From NCBI GenBank assembly GCA_016712525.1, contig JADJQX010000001.1:434001-498000 (forward strand): a stretch of DNA of 64,000 nt, given 5' to 3'. Shown here piece by piece: positions 34,697 to 43,405 of the stretch (positions within the stretch are counted from its first letter, which is position 1; each line of letters starts with the position of its first letter). The notes under the pieces were generated by a model that was not told the DNA's origin, made no database searches, and saw only the letters and a list, made by a program, of their open reading frames with translations. This DNA is from Myxococcales bacterium. Its GTDB lineage: Bacteria; Myxococcota_A; Polyangia; Polyangiales; Polyangiaceae. The position numbers and the translations under genes are program-made.

Positions 34697-35776
34697 ATGA
34701 ACGCGATCCGCCTCGACTACACCCGGAAAGACCCCGCCGCCTGGGCGCGCGAGCTCGGCATCTCGCGCGAGGCCGTCGAGCTCTACCTCGCGAGCGACGT
34801 CGTCGATCTCCACATCGACACGTTCATCTGGACGCGCATCTTCGGGTACGACCTCACGAAGCGCCACGGCACCGGCCCGTTCGGCGCGCGCTTCCTCGGC
34901 CAAGCCGACCTGCCACGCATTCGCGAGGCGCGGATCACCGGCGGCATCTGGGTCATCACCACGAACCCGCTCCGCCCCTCCGAGAACCGCAAGAAGACCT
35001 TCGCTAAGAACCTCGACCGGCTGACGTCGATCCTCTCCTCCGTCCCCGAGGAGGTCGCGCTCGTCGAGGACGCCAAGGGCTACGCCGAGGCGCGCGCCTC
35101 GGGAAAACACGCCGCGTTCATCGGGGTGCAAGGCGGCAACGCGCTCGACGCCGAAGGCGCGCTCGAGCTCCTCGACCGTCGTGTCGTGAGGGTCACGCTC
35201 GTGCACCTCTCGACCTCGTCGCTCGGCGTCACGAGCGCCCCGGTGCGCGCGTCGGCCGGCGGGCACTACGGGCTCACCACGCGCGGCCTCGACTACGTCC
35301 GCGCCCTCAACGAAAAGCGCATCTTCGTCGATCTCGCCCACGTCTCGCGGCGCGGCTTCTTCGACGCCGTGCGCGTGCACGACAAATCCCAGCCGCTCAT
35401 CGTGACGCACACCGGGGTCTCGGGCGTGCACAACCACTGGCGCAACCTCGACGACGAACAGCTCCGCGCGGTGGCCGACACGGGCGGCGTCGTCGGTGTC
35501 ATGTACCAGGCGGGCTTCTTGGGGCCCTCGTCGTTCTTCGGCCGGGCGAGCGCGATTGCCGCGCACCTCGACCACATCGTGCACACCGTCGGAGAAGATT
35601 TCGCCGCCCTCGGGAGCGACTGGGACGGCGCCATCGTGCCCCCGGTCGACCTCAAGACGTGCCTCGAGCTGCCTCGCCTCGTCGAGCTGTTGCTCCAGCG
35701 CGGCATGCGCCCGGAGACCATCCAAAAGATCCTCGGGAAGAACTTCCTCCGGGCCCTCGGCGACCTCCGCGGGTGA
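34697..35776 (+). CDS. Membrane dipeptidase (peptidase M19, renal dipeptidase family)
   Basis: 359 residues. Metal ligands His39 and Asp41 are in VVDLHIDTF. The region FIGVQGGNAL takes the place of the EG motif; the usual bridging Glu is not obvious there (Gln in its position). LIVTHTGVSGVHNHWRNLDD replaces the common SHS...HPRN segment, and LGSDWDGAIVP matches the G(S/T)D(F/W)DG element. M19 enzymes hydrolyse dipeptides, often with a C-terminal D-residue. The location directly after a D-amino-acid aldolase gene supports a role in D-peptide use. The changed EG and HS motifs suggest altered metal binding or substrate. Confidence 0.82.
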   Translation: MNAIRLDYTRKDPAAWARELGISREAVELYLASDVVDLHIDTFIWTRIFGYDLTKRHGTGPFGARFLGQADLPRIREARITGGIWVITTNPLRPSENRKKTFAKNLDRLTSILSSVPEEVALVEDAKGYAEARASGKHAAFIGVQGGNALDAEGALELLDRRVVRVTLVHLSTSSLGVTSAPVRASAGGHYGLTTRGLDYVRALNEKRIFVDLAHVSRRGFFDAVRVHDKSQPLIVTHTGVSGVHNHWRNLDDEQLRAVADTGGVVGVMYQAGFLGPSSFFGRASAIAAHLDHIVHTVGEDFAALGSDWDGAIVPPVDLKTCLELPRLVELLLQRGMRPETIQKILGKNFLRALGDLRG

Positions 35777-35797
35777 CGTCGGCGTACCTGCCCGAGA

Positions 35798-35924
35798 TTC
35801 GTCAACGTTGACGAACGCAATCGTCAACGTTGACGATTGGGAAATTCGCCCTCCACGAAGGGCCTATTTTTCTTGAGGAGTACGTTCGTCAACGTTGACG
35901 AACGCCATCGTCAACGTTGACGAT
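35798..35924. repeat. 127-bp module with four 18-bp palindromes (left copy)
   Basis: Perfect palindromes TTCGTCAACGTTGACGAA at 35798-35815 and 35885-35902 and ATCGTCAACGTTGACGAT at 35820-35837 and 35907-35924, each pair 22 bp apart start to start. Between the pairs is a 47-bp spacer containing GCCCTCCACGAAGGGC and CTATTTTTCTT, which looks like a terminator-type hairpin and T run. The module lies between the convergent dipeptidase and LysR genes, and the LysR stop codon is inside the fourth palindrome. Confidence 0.95.
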
Positions 35925-36867
35925 TGGGAAAGATTCGAGCTTCGGCGGATCGCCGCGGGACGGGGGCTTCCTCGCTCGCGAGCACGTCGCGTATGACGCC
36001 GCGCAGGAAGATGTGGGCCGGGTCGTGGTGCACGCGGTCGTGCCACACCGCCGCGAGCTCGTACGGTGGGACCGGGATCGGGGGCGCCGCCTCGACGAGC
36101 GGGAGGAGCCCCGCGTACGCGTGCGCGACGGACATGGGGCACGTGAGGAGCGCGTCGGTCCGCGCGACGATGACCGGGGCGGTCATGAAGTGCCTCACCA
36201 CGGCGACCACCCTCCGCGCCTCCCCGATCTTGGCGAGCGCGTCGTCGACGAAGCTCCCGGGCGCGCCCGTCGGCGCGACGAGCACGTGCGGGTGCGCGAG
36301 GTAGGTCTTCAGCGTGAGCGCGCGCTTCGCGGCCGGGTGGCCCTCGCGCATGAGCACCACGAAGGAGTCCTCGAAGAGTCGCATCGAGCGGAGCGACGGA
36401 GACGCCTGGAAACGCGGCACGAACGCGAGGTCGGCCTTCCCTGCCCCGAGCCGGTGCGGAAGATCCGGGCTCGGGCGCTCGATCTCGAGCGTCATGTGGG
36501 GGGCGCGCTTCGCGAGCGCGGCGAGGAGCACCGGAACGGCCGAGGCCTCGACGAGGTCCGCCCCGACGATCACGAACCTGCGCTGCGACGTCCGCGGATC
36601 GAAATCGAGGCGCGCGATCGACTCCGAGAGGGTCACGAGGGCCTCGCGCACGGGGCCGGCGAGGGCGAGGCCACGCTCGGTGAGCAGCATGAGCGGACGC
36701 GCGTCGACGAGGAGCGGGTCCCCGAACGCCTCGCGCAGGCGCCGCAGCCGAACGCTGGCCGCCGACTGCGAGATCCCGAGCTTCTTCGCGGCGCGGGTCA
36801 CGTGGCGCTCGGTGAGGAGGACGTCGAGATCGCGGAGGAGGTTGAGGTCGTCGGGCAAACTATGCAT
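35911..36867 (-). CDS. LysR family transcriptional regulator
   Basis: 318 residues. N-terminal winged HTH: LNLLRDLDVLLTERHVTRAA followed by KKLGISQSAASVRLRRLREAFGDPLLVD, canonical for LysR. The effector-binding domain begins near residue 90 (QRRFVIVGADLVEASAVPVL). ATG at 36867. Divergent from the outer-membrane protein gene with 66 bp between the starts, the usual layout for a LysR regulator and its target. The last codons and TGA stop are formed by the palindromic module (NRQR then stop), so the module has reached or replaced the original gene end. Confidence 0.9.
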   Translation of the reverse strand: MHSLPDDLNLLRDLDVLLTERHVTRAAKKLGISQSAASVRLRRLREAFGDPLLVDARPLMLLTERGLALAGPVREALVTLSESIARLDFDPRTSQRRFVIVGADLVEASAVPVLLAALAKRAPHMTLEIERPSPDLPHRLGAGKADLAFVPRFQASPSLRSMRLFEDSFVVLMREGHPAAKRALTLKTYLAHPHVLVAPTGAPGSFVDDALAKIGEARRVVAVVRHFMTAPVIVARTDALLTCPMSVAHAYAGLLPLVEAAPPIPVPPYELAAVWHDRVHHDPAHIFLRGVIRDVLASEEAPVPRRSAEARIFPNRQR

Positions 36868-36933
36868 GGGGCGAATGGTTCGTATCACGAGGGCTCGTTT
36901 CCGGCCGCTCGGGCCATCGCGCAGGGTGGGTCC

Positions 36934-38262
36934 ATGAACCTCGCCTCCCCGCTCCGCGCCCCGTCCCGCTCCCGCTTCGTCGCCTCCGTCGCCTCCGTCG
37001 CCTCCGTCGTCGCCGCGCTCGGCCTCTCGTCCCCGTCGCTCGTGCACGCGGACGAGCCCCGCGCGGATCCCTCGGTCGAGCTCCGTGCGCAGGCGGGTGC
37101 CGGAGCGTTCGGTGGGCACGCCCTCGTCGGTGCGCGTGTCGCGTGGCCGTCCCGCCTCGCCCTCTCGGTGAACGCGACGGGCGCGTACGGCACCTGGTTC
37201 GTCGGCGGAAAAGAGAGCGACCGCGCGACCACGACGGGCGGGCACATGACCCTCGAGCTGCCCCTCGTCACCGACGGCCCACGCCACCTCGCGCTCCGCA
37301 CGTCGCTCGGGGCGCGCACCACGGGCGCCGCGGGCCTGCCCGACGATCCGCGCTCGTTCGTCGTGACGTCCGAAGTGGGACTGCGGGGGACGGCCGAGGT
37401 GGGAGAGCGTACCGAGCTCTTCATGGGCGTCGGGGTGCCCGTCGCGGTCGCCGTGCGGCCCTCCGTGGACATCGAGCAGCTCGGCCAGTTCGTCGAGCTC
37501 GGCGCCGACGTCTGGCTCTCGCGGCGCGTGGCGCTCTCGGCCTCGGCGCGCGGCGGAGGTGACTACGGGTACGACGGCGACGGCCCGAAGGCGATCGTGC
37601 AAGGCACGCTCGGGGTGCGGATCGCCCTGGACGATCGCCCCTCGCCTCGGGAGGTCTCGCCTCGCGCCCCGGGGTCGGTCGGCGTCTTCGTCGCGAGCGA
37701 GTGGCGCGCACACGGCCTCGCGGAGCACCTGTCGCACGGGCCCGCGTTCTCCGCGGGGGTGTCGCTCTTCGGCCGTCACCTGAAGCTCGGCCTCGTCGCC
37801 GCGATGCGCCCCGGCGCGCTGAACGGGGAGACCTTCCCCACCTCGACGGTGAACGGCGCGACCTACCGCGGGAGGCAACGCCTCGACCTCCGCAGCGACG
37901 GCGGGTTCGTGGGTCTGCTCGTCGCGCCCGCGTTCGAGCTCCCCTTCGCGCCGCGTGTCTCGGTCGAGCTGCCCTTCGCGGTAGGTCAAGGCGCTTACGG
38001 CTTCTACCTGCCCGCGAAGGACCGCGTGACACCGGACGGACGCCGCGTGTCGGAGTGGGAGAACGAGCTCTTCGGCGGGAAGGACTCTTCGCCCGCGCTC
38101 GGGATCGAGGCCGGGCTCAAGGTCGGCGTGAAGCTCCCGTTCGCGGAGTGGGTCTCGCCCTACGGCGCGCTCCGCTACACGTGGTCGGTCGGGTTCGACA
38201 CGCTCGTGCGCTCCTCGTACGACGGCCCGAGCGCCGCCCTCGGCCTCGAGATGCACCTCTGA
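36934..38262 (+). CDS. Predicted outer-membrane beta-barrel protein
   Basis: 442 residues. Signal peptide with VASVASVASVVAALGL ending near VHADE, then alternating amphipathic strands with aromatic and small residues throughout, ending in ...GLEMHL; the terminal residue is Leu, not the classical Phe. Two halves (about 45-235 and 240-442) each look like a small barrel, the second with a long loop around GRRVSEWENELFGGKDSS. No named porin family is recognised. Likely regulated by the divergent LysR protein. ATG at 36934 with a weak GGGTGGG upstream. Confidence 0.6.
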   Translation: MNLASPLRAPSRSRFVASVASVASVVAALGLSSPSLVHADEPRADPSVELRAQAGAGAFGGHALVGARVAWPSRLALSVNATGAYGTWFVGGKESDRATTTGGHMTLELPLVTDGPRHLALRTSLGARTTGAAGLPDDPRSFVVTSEVGLRGTAEVGERTELFMGVGVPVAVAVRPSVDIEQLGQFVELGADVWLSRRVALSASARGGGDYGYDGDGPKAIVQGTLGVRIALDDRPSPREVSPRAPGSVGVFVASEWRAHGLAEHLSHGPAFSAGVSLFGRHLKLGLVAAMRPGALNGETFPTSTVNGATYRGRQRLDLRSDGGFVGLLVAPAFELPFAPRVSVELPFAVGQGAYGFYLPAKDRVTPDGRRVSEWENELFGGKDSSPALGIEAGLKVGVKLPFAEWVSPYGALRYTWSVGFDTLVRSSYDGPSAALGLEMHL

Positions 38263-38313
38263 TCCGATCGGGGAGATCGCCCCGAAGGTGCCTGGGGGGA
38301 AGCCTTCCCGAGA

Positions 38314-38440
38314 TTCGTCAACGTTGACGAACGCAACCGTCAACGTTGACGATTGCGGATCGAGCCCTCCACGATCGCCCTATTTTTCTCGCCGATTTGG
38401 TTCGTCAACGTTGACGAACGCAATCGTCAACGTTGACGAT
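38314..38440. repeat. 127-bp module with four 18-bp palindromes (right copy)
   Basis: Palindromes at 38314-38331, 38336-38353 (one mismatch, ACCGTC at its left end), 38401-38418 and 38423-38440. All offsets are identical to the left copy (22, 65, 22 bp). The 47-bp spacer shares GAGCCCTCCACGA-type sequence and CTATTTTTCT with the left copy but is otherwise different. It lies between the convergent outer-membrane protein gene and the PI-PLC-like gene. Confidence 0.95.
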
Positions 38441-39541
38441 TGGGCTACTTTCGGAGCTTCGACGGGTCTTCGATCGCGAGCGGCGTGCACTCCTTGGGGC
38501 CGTCTTCGGGTTGCAGCGCGAGGGCGTGCCATCCGGGATCGTGAGCGCGTAGTCGAGGCCGGGCACGGGCGCGGGGAAGTCGGTGCTGACGATGTGCGCG
38601 CCCGACGCGAGCGCCACCTCGCGGGACGCCGTGTCCCCCGCGCGCACCGTGCCGGGGTTCGAGTCGGCGCGCGTGCGCACGATCACGTTCTTCGCGAGCG
38701 CCGCCTCGATGGCCTTCGTGTCCTCCGGCCCGTTCGAGACCTGCACCCCGACGAACGGCTCGCCGAGCGTGCCCTCGGCGAACATGACCTTCCCGTCGAG
38801 GTCCTTTCGCCCGCTCGTGTACGCGTCGCGGATGGCGCCGCCCGTGTTCAGGTAGAAGACGAACCGCCCGCGCGCCTCACCGAGCGTGGGCCACCCACGC
38901 ACCTCGAGCCCGGCGGCCACGGAGGCCGAGCCGCCCTTCACGTCGTCGGGTCTCACGATCCACGCCTTGTCGAAGACCGAGAGCACCTCGCGATCGAGCG
39001 CGGCGAGCCGCTCGCCGTCCGTCGCGGGAGACGACGCGAACTTCGGCTCGATCTGGACGAAGATCGGGTGGTGCCCGGGATTTTCCTTCGAGAACGTGCG
39101 GAGCGCGACGAGGCAGTCGGTGAGGTAGGTGCAGGTCGTGCCGTCGTCGAGGAGGCCGATGTGGAACACGCGGTACCTTTGGCACTCGTCGTCCCAGTGG
39201 ATGTCGAGCTCGACGCCGCGCACGCCTTGTTTCGCGAGCTGCTCGCCGAGCGGCAGGTGCTCGTAGCGCCAGTCCGGGATCGGGTCCTTCGGCATGAGGT
39301 GGTAGCTGTTGTGCGTCGCCTTCGCCTGGACGTGGCTCACACGAAGCACGCCGTCGAGCGGGAGCACGTGCGGCCCCTTCACGAAGGGCTCCGGCGTGGG
39401 CATGGCCGGGCAAACGGGGGACGCGTCGGCCTCGGAGCCCGCGTCGACCTCCACCGCGGGAGAGGGGGTGGAGCACGCGGACGCCGCGCCTGCGATCACG
39501 AACACGAAGAGCGCCGAGACCCCACGGGCGAGAGCGTGCAT
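38405..39541 (-). CDS. Ca2+-dependent phosphoinositide phospholipase C-like (PI-PLC-C1) lipoprotein, C-terminal frameshift
   Basis: 378 residues as read. Lipobox SAC (~Cys23), a short acidic linker, then the catalytic barrel: KATHNSYHLMP with the first catalytic His, GVRGVELDIHWD, YRVFHIGLLDD with the second His, and IFVQIEPKF. This fits bacterial PI-PLC-C1 domain proteins acting on phosphodiesters outside the cell. After IPDGTPSRCNPKTAP the frame is lost: adding one base in the CCCC run (plus strand 38496-38499) restores KECTPLAIEDPSKLRK and a stop at 38445-38447. As it stands the protein reads 27 aberrant residues and stops inside a palindrome at 38405. The active site is unaffected. Confidence 0.8.
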   Translation of the reverse strand: MHALARGVSALFVFVIAGAASACSTPSPAVEVDAGSEADASPVCPAMPTPEPFVKGPHVLPLDGVLRVSHVQAKATHNSYHLMPKDPIPDWRYEHLPLGEQLAKQGVRGVELDIHWDDECQRYRVFHIGLLDDGTTCTYLTDCLVALRTFSKENPGHHPIFVQIEPKFASSPATDGERLAALDREVLSVFDKAWIVRPDDVKGGSASVAAGLEVRGWPTLGEARGRFVFYLNTGGAIRDAYTSGRKDLDGKVMFAEGTLGEPFVGVQVSNGPEDTKAIEAALAKNVIVRTRADSNPGTVRAGDTASREVALASGAHIVSTDFPAPVPGLDYALTIPDGTPSRCNPKTAPRSARRSRSKTRRSSESSPIVNVDDCVRQR

Positions 39542-39702
39542 CCTCGAAGGTGTAGCAGAGCCGGGAGGGGGTGGGGCGCGCCCTCCGCAGAAGCCTCGCC
39601 TCTACGCAAGGGCTGCGCTCCGGGCGCACACCGAGGCTGAATTTCCAGGGGAAGGCTCCGGAGATCGGTCCTCGGCAAGGGCTTTGCACCTCGTCCTGGA
39701 TC

Positions 39703-42162
39703 ATGCCTCGCTCGACCTCCCCCAAGACGCGACTCGCTGGGCTCACGGCGCTCCTCGTGACCTCGCTCACCGCCCTCGGCGCGTGCTCGTCCGACGACGG
39801 GACGACCACTCCCCCCGCGCCGGCGGGCTTCGGAGGAGCCGTGAACGACGACTGGGACCTCACGCCGCCGCGATGCACGGGCGCGGTGACGGGCGGTACG
39901 TTCTCGTCCGGCGCGTTCTCCGTGACCGTGGGAGAAGGCGAGATCAGCCGCTGCGTGAACGCGAGCGCCCCCTCGGCGCGCGGGGCGAGCAAGCCCGCGG
40001 AGCTCCCCATCGGCGCCGGCGAGACGATCGTCACCGGGGGCGCCGAGGCGTACCGGCTCGATCTCGGGGAGCGCGGCTTCCACACCGCGAAGCCCGGGGC
40101 CGTCGTCGTGAAGGTGCCCTTCGACGCGGCCAAGGTGCCCGCGGCCTCGCGCTCGCCGCGCTCCGTCTTCTTGCGCCTGCACGACCCGAAGGACCACGCC
40201 GTCGTGGACGTGACGGGGAGGCTCGAAGGGGACGCGGTCGTCGCCGAGCTCCGTGGGCTCCCCGCCTCCATGGACGTGGTCGTGGTGCTGAACCCGGCCA
40301 TGCGCGCCATGGCGATCCCGGCGCCGAAGCGGGCGAAGGCCGCTGTGGGCCACGTGACCCCCGAGACCTGGGGCGCGCACACGTTCTGCGTCGTCTACGA
40401 TCCCACCGAGCCCTCGGTGGTCGAGGCCACGGCGCGCGCCCTCGCGCTGACCGGCCCGCCGAGCCTCGCCGACATCGACACCGTCGCCAAGACCAAGATC
40501 GGCGCTCCCGCCGCGAAGGCCTCCCAAGAGTACGAGGCCACGGGCTTTCGCCAGCCCGACCTCGCGATCGGCGCGACGGAGGCCGAGCCCTGCGGCGGGA
40601 CCGATCCGCGCTTTTTCGTGCACTGGGCGAAGGAAGGAAATTTCTTCCGCGGCCTCGATCCCGCCGAGGTCGTCGCCCCCGACGGGAACCACTACGGGCG
40701 CATCTACATCGCCACCAAGTCCACGACCTGGACGCTCGCCGCGAACCGCGCCACGGTCGACGAGGTCATCGCGCACGAGCTCTTCCACGCGGTGCAGGCC
40801 GGCTACGCGCTCATGGCCGGCTCCATGCGCGGCTACAAAGAGGGCACCGCCACGACGTACGGGCGCTCGCTCGCGCTCGGCGCACGCGAGGCCCAAGTGA
40901 GGTCGCTCTCACCCGCCGAGACGTTCATGCTCTCGCAGTACCTGATGATCTCCGTCCAGGGGAGCGCCCTCCCCTACTCGAACCAAGACTTTTTCGCGTA
41001 CGTGGCGCGGGCGAAGAACGGAGGGAACCTCGGCTACCTCACGGGCACGTTCAACGCGCTCCATGACGCCATCGAGCGCGCCGCCGCGGCGCTCCCCACC
41101 GAAGAAGCCAAAGACGCCCTGCGCTGGTCACCGCCACGCACCACCCTGCTCGATGCCATGGACGAGGCCTTCCGAAAGAACCTCGGGACCGACCTCCGGA
41201 GCGAGTACGTCGAGTTCCTGCGCGAGCGCGCCGCCGACCATGGCCCGAACGGGTTCTTCGGCCGCGAGGGTGAGCCCCAGCAGGGCTTCGCCCGAGACCT
41301 CTTCGTGACCGACGCCGATCCCGCCAAGAGCGCGCGCTTCGAGACGACCATCGACCCTCGGACGTGCACCGTGACGACGCCCGTCTTCGGCCTCGCGCAG
41401 GTCGCGCCTCTCGCCGCCCGCACGGTCCGCCTCACCCCCACGGCGACGAGCGAGAGCCCCGTCGCCATCCACGTGAAGGTCGACGGCGACGGCGCGGGCA
41501 CCCGCTTCGGAGGCATCGCCACGATCGCCGGCGCGACCCAGAAGCTCGAGAACGAGACCATCGTCGAGAGCTTCGGGAAGACGAACGAGCCCATCGATCT
41601 CGTGTTCGCGAACCTCGACTTCGGGGGGCGACGCGACCTCGCCGTGCGTGTCACCTGCGAGGCCATGGTCGACACGTCCGTCGCGCTCGCGCCCTTCACG
41701 TGGGACGTGGGCGACGGGCACGCCTTCACCGTGAACGCCAACGTGAGCGGCCCAGGGGTCAAGCTCTCCGCCCAGGAGGTGCGGCCGTCGCTCGCGAACG
41801 TGGCCGAGGTCGAGCTCGCGTCGAGCCTGCCCACGAGCCTCGGCGTGGCGCTGCGGGTCACGCCTCCCGCGACGAAGACCCAAGCGGGGACCACCACGAC
41901 CTACACCATCGTCGGCTACGCGTACCAGACGAAGGAGCCCTCGACGCAGCCGAAGACGGACACGGGCGCGACGACGCGCTTCACCCTCGACGGCGGGACG
42001 ACGAAAGACCTCGGAGGGGGCCTGCGGCTCTTCAGCGCCGACCTCGTGGTGAAGTACCGCATCACCTCGACCTACGTCGACGCCGAGGGAGCGACCCAGA
42101 CCACGAGCTCGACGCACGAGCTCCCTGCCCTCACGCTCATCGCGTACGTGAACGTCCCCTGA
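39703..42162 (+). CDS. Large lipoprotein with HExxH zinc-metalloprotease motif
   Basis: 819 residues from the ATG at 39703. Lipobox LGAC (~Cys25) followed by SSDDGTTTPPAPAG. Around 358-362 lies EVIAHELFHAVQAGY, an HExxH zinc-binding site; KEGTATTYG 18 residues later offers Glu380 as third ligand, as in gluzincin-like proteases with an EGTA motif. The last ~330 residues are beta-rich and may form two Ig-like or jelly-roll domains. No named family is recognised for the whole chain. It follows the divergent PI-PLC-like gene by 161 bp and is 52 bp upstream of the AlkC-like gene. Probably an outer-membrane-anchored protease. Confidence 0.65.
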   Translation: MPRSTSPKTRLAGLTALLVTSLTALGACSSDDGTTTPPAPAGFGGAVNDDWDLTPPRCTGAVTGGTFSSGAFSVTVGEGEISRCVNASAPSARGASKPAELPIGAGETIVTGGAEAYRLDLGERGFHTAKPGAVVVKVPFDAAKVPAASRSPRSVFLRLHDPKDHAVVDVTGRLEGDAVVAELRGLPASMDVVVVLNPAMRAMAIPAPKRAKAAVGHVTPETWGAHTFCVVYDPTEPSVVEATARALALTGPPSLADIDTVAKTKIGAPAAKASQEYEATGFRQPDLAIGATEAEPCGGTDPRFFVHWAKEGNFFRGLDPAEVVAPDGNHYGRIYIATKSTTWTLAANRATVDEVIAHELFHAVQAGYALMAGSMRGYKEGTATTYGRSLALGAREAQVRSLSPAETFMLSQYLMISVQGSALPYSNQDFFAYVARAKNGGNLGYLTGTFNALHDAIERAAAALPTEEAKDALRWSPPRTTLLDAMDEAFRKNLGTDLRSEYVEFLRERAADHGPNGFFGREGEPQQGFARDLFVTDADPAKSARFETTIDPRTCTVTTPVFGLAQVAPLAARTVRLTPTATSESPVAIHVKVDGDGAGTRFGGIATIAGATQKLENETIVESFGKTNEPIDLVFANLDFGGRRDLAVRVTCEAMVDTSVALAPFTWDVGDGHAFTVNANVSGPGVKLSAQEVRPSLANVAEVELASSLPTSLGVALRVTPPATKTQAGTTTTYTIVGYAYQTKEPSTQPKTDTGATTRFTLDGGTTKDLGGGLRLFSADLVVKYRITSTYVDAEGATQTTSSTHELPALTLIAYVNVP

Positions 42163-42214
42163 GCGGGACGTCCCGCCTTCTATCGAGGCGGTGATGTCGA
42201 GTAGGGTTCGACCG

Positions 42215-43390
42215 ATGGCCGAGCCCTTCAAGAACCTCGTCTCCCCGAAGCTCGTCGACGACATGGGAAAGGCGCTCGGGCGCTCGGCGAAGAGCGCCGG
42301 GGTGCCCTTCGACGCCCGGAGGTTCACGAGAGAAGCGAAGAGCGGCCTCGAGGTCCTCGAGCTCAAGGGGCGCGCTCTGCACGTCGCGACGGCGCTCCGT
42401 GCCGCGCCGCCCGAGTCGTTCGACACCATCGCCACCATCCTCGAGGGCTCGCTCGCGCCACCCGCCACCTCCGACGCCCTCGGGAGCCTGCGCTCCGGCC
42501 CCGACGGGCTCGCAGGGTGGGCCGTGTGGCCGCTCACCCTCGTCGTCGAGCACACGGGCCTCACGCATCCGAAGCGCGCCCTCGCCTGCCTCCGCGAGCT
42601 CACGATGCGCTTCTCGTCGGAGTGGGCCATCCGCGCGTTCGTGGAGCATCACCCCGAGCTCACCTTCAAGACCCTCGCGCGCTGGACGCGCGATCCGAAC
42701 CTCCACGTGCGCAGGCTCGTGAGCGAAGGCACGAGGCCTCGTCTCCCCTGGGGACAGCGCCTCGTGTCGCTCGTGAAAGACCCGAGCCCGACGCTCCCGC
42801 TCCTCGAGGCCCTGCGCGACGATCCGGAGGAGTACGTACGCCGCAGCGTCGCGAACCACCTGAACGACATCGCCAAAGACCACCCCGACCTCGTCGCGGA
42901 GCTGCTCGCCGCGTGGATGAAGGGCGCCACCAAGGAGCGCGCGAAGCTCGTGCGGCACGCGTCGCGCAGCCTCGTCAAGGCCGGGCACACGAGCACCCTC
43001 GCCGTGCACGGCGCGTCCGAGCCGTTCCAGGGGCGGGCGTCCCTCACCGTGGAGAAGGCGAAGCTCCGGATGGGCGACGCGCTGAGCTTTCGGGTCGTGC
43101 TCGCCTCCACGGCGAAGCGGGCGCAGCGGCTCGTCGTCGACTACGTGATCCACCACGTGAAAAAGAGCGGCGGCACGAGCCCCAAGGTCTTCAAAGGGTG
43201 GACCCTCGATCTGCCTCCGAACGAGACCCGCGAGCTCCGAAAGGCCCACAAAATCGTCCCGATCACGACGCGCACGTACTACGCGGGCACGCACGCGGTG
43301 GAGTGCGTCGTGAACGGCAAGCCCGTCGCGCGCGCGGACTTCGAGCTCCGCGTCGCCGAGGGTGAGGGCGGCGGGCCACGGCGCCCGTAG
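42215..43390 (+). CDS. DNA alkylation repair protein (AlkC/AlkD-like HEAT-repeat glycosylase)
   Basis: 391 residues from the ATG at 42215 (MAEPFKNLVSPKLV, the usual AlkC beginning); two earlier in-frame starts at 42191 and 42194 add only 7-8 residues. HEAT-like helical repeats run from ~60 to 260, with WAVWPLTLVVEHTGL, WAIRAFVEHHPEL, VRRLVSEGTRPRLPW and YVRRSVANHLNDIAKDHPD matching AlkC proteins. A C-terminal beta-domain (~275-385) of Ig type follows, as in AlkC/AlkF relatives with an extra domain. The family removes 3-methyladenine and related N-alkyl bases from DNA. Confidence 0.85.
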   Translation: MAEPFKNLVSPKLVDDMGKALGRSAKSAGVPFDARRFTREAKSGLEVLELKGRALHVATALRAAPPESFDTIATILEGSLAPPATSDALGSLRSGPDGLAGWAVWPLTLVVEHTGLTHPKRALACLRELTMRFSSEWAIRAFVEHHPELTFKTLARWTRDPNLHVRRLVSEGTRPRLPWGQRLVSLVKDPSPTLPLLEALRDDPEEYVRRSVANHLNDIAKDHPDLVAELLAAWMKGATKERAKLVRHASRSLVKAGHTSTLAVHGASEPFQGRASLTVEKAKLRMGDALSFRVVLASTAKRAQRLVVDYVIHHVKKSGGTSPKVFKGWTLDLPPNETRELRKAHKIVPITTRTYYAGTHAVECVVNGKPVARADFELRVAEGEGGGPRRP

Positions 43391-43405
43391 CGAGCGGGCC
43401 TCCGA

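Noticed and set aside
35798..38440. A CRISPR array, because of the repeated palindromes
   Set aside because: The repeats are only 18 bp, spacers alternate between 4 and 47 bp, and the 4-bp gaps cannot be spacers. No cas genes are present.
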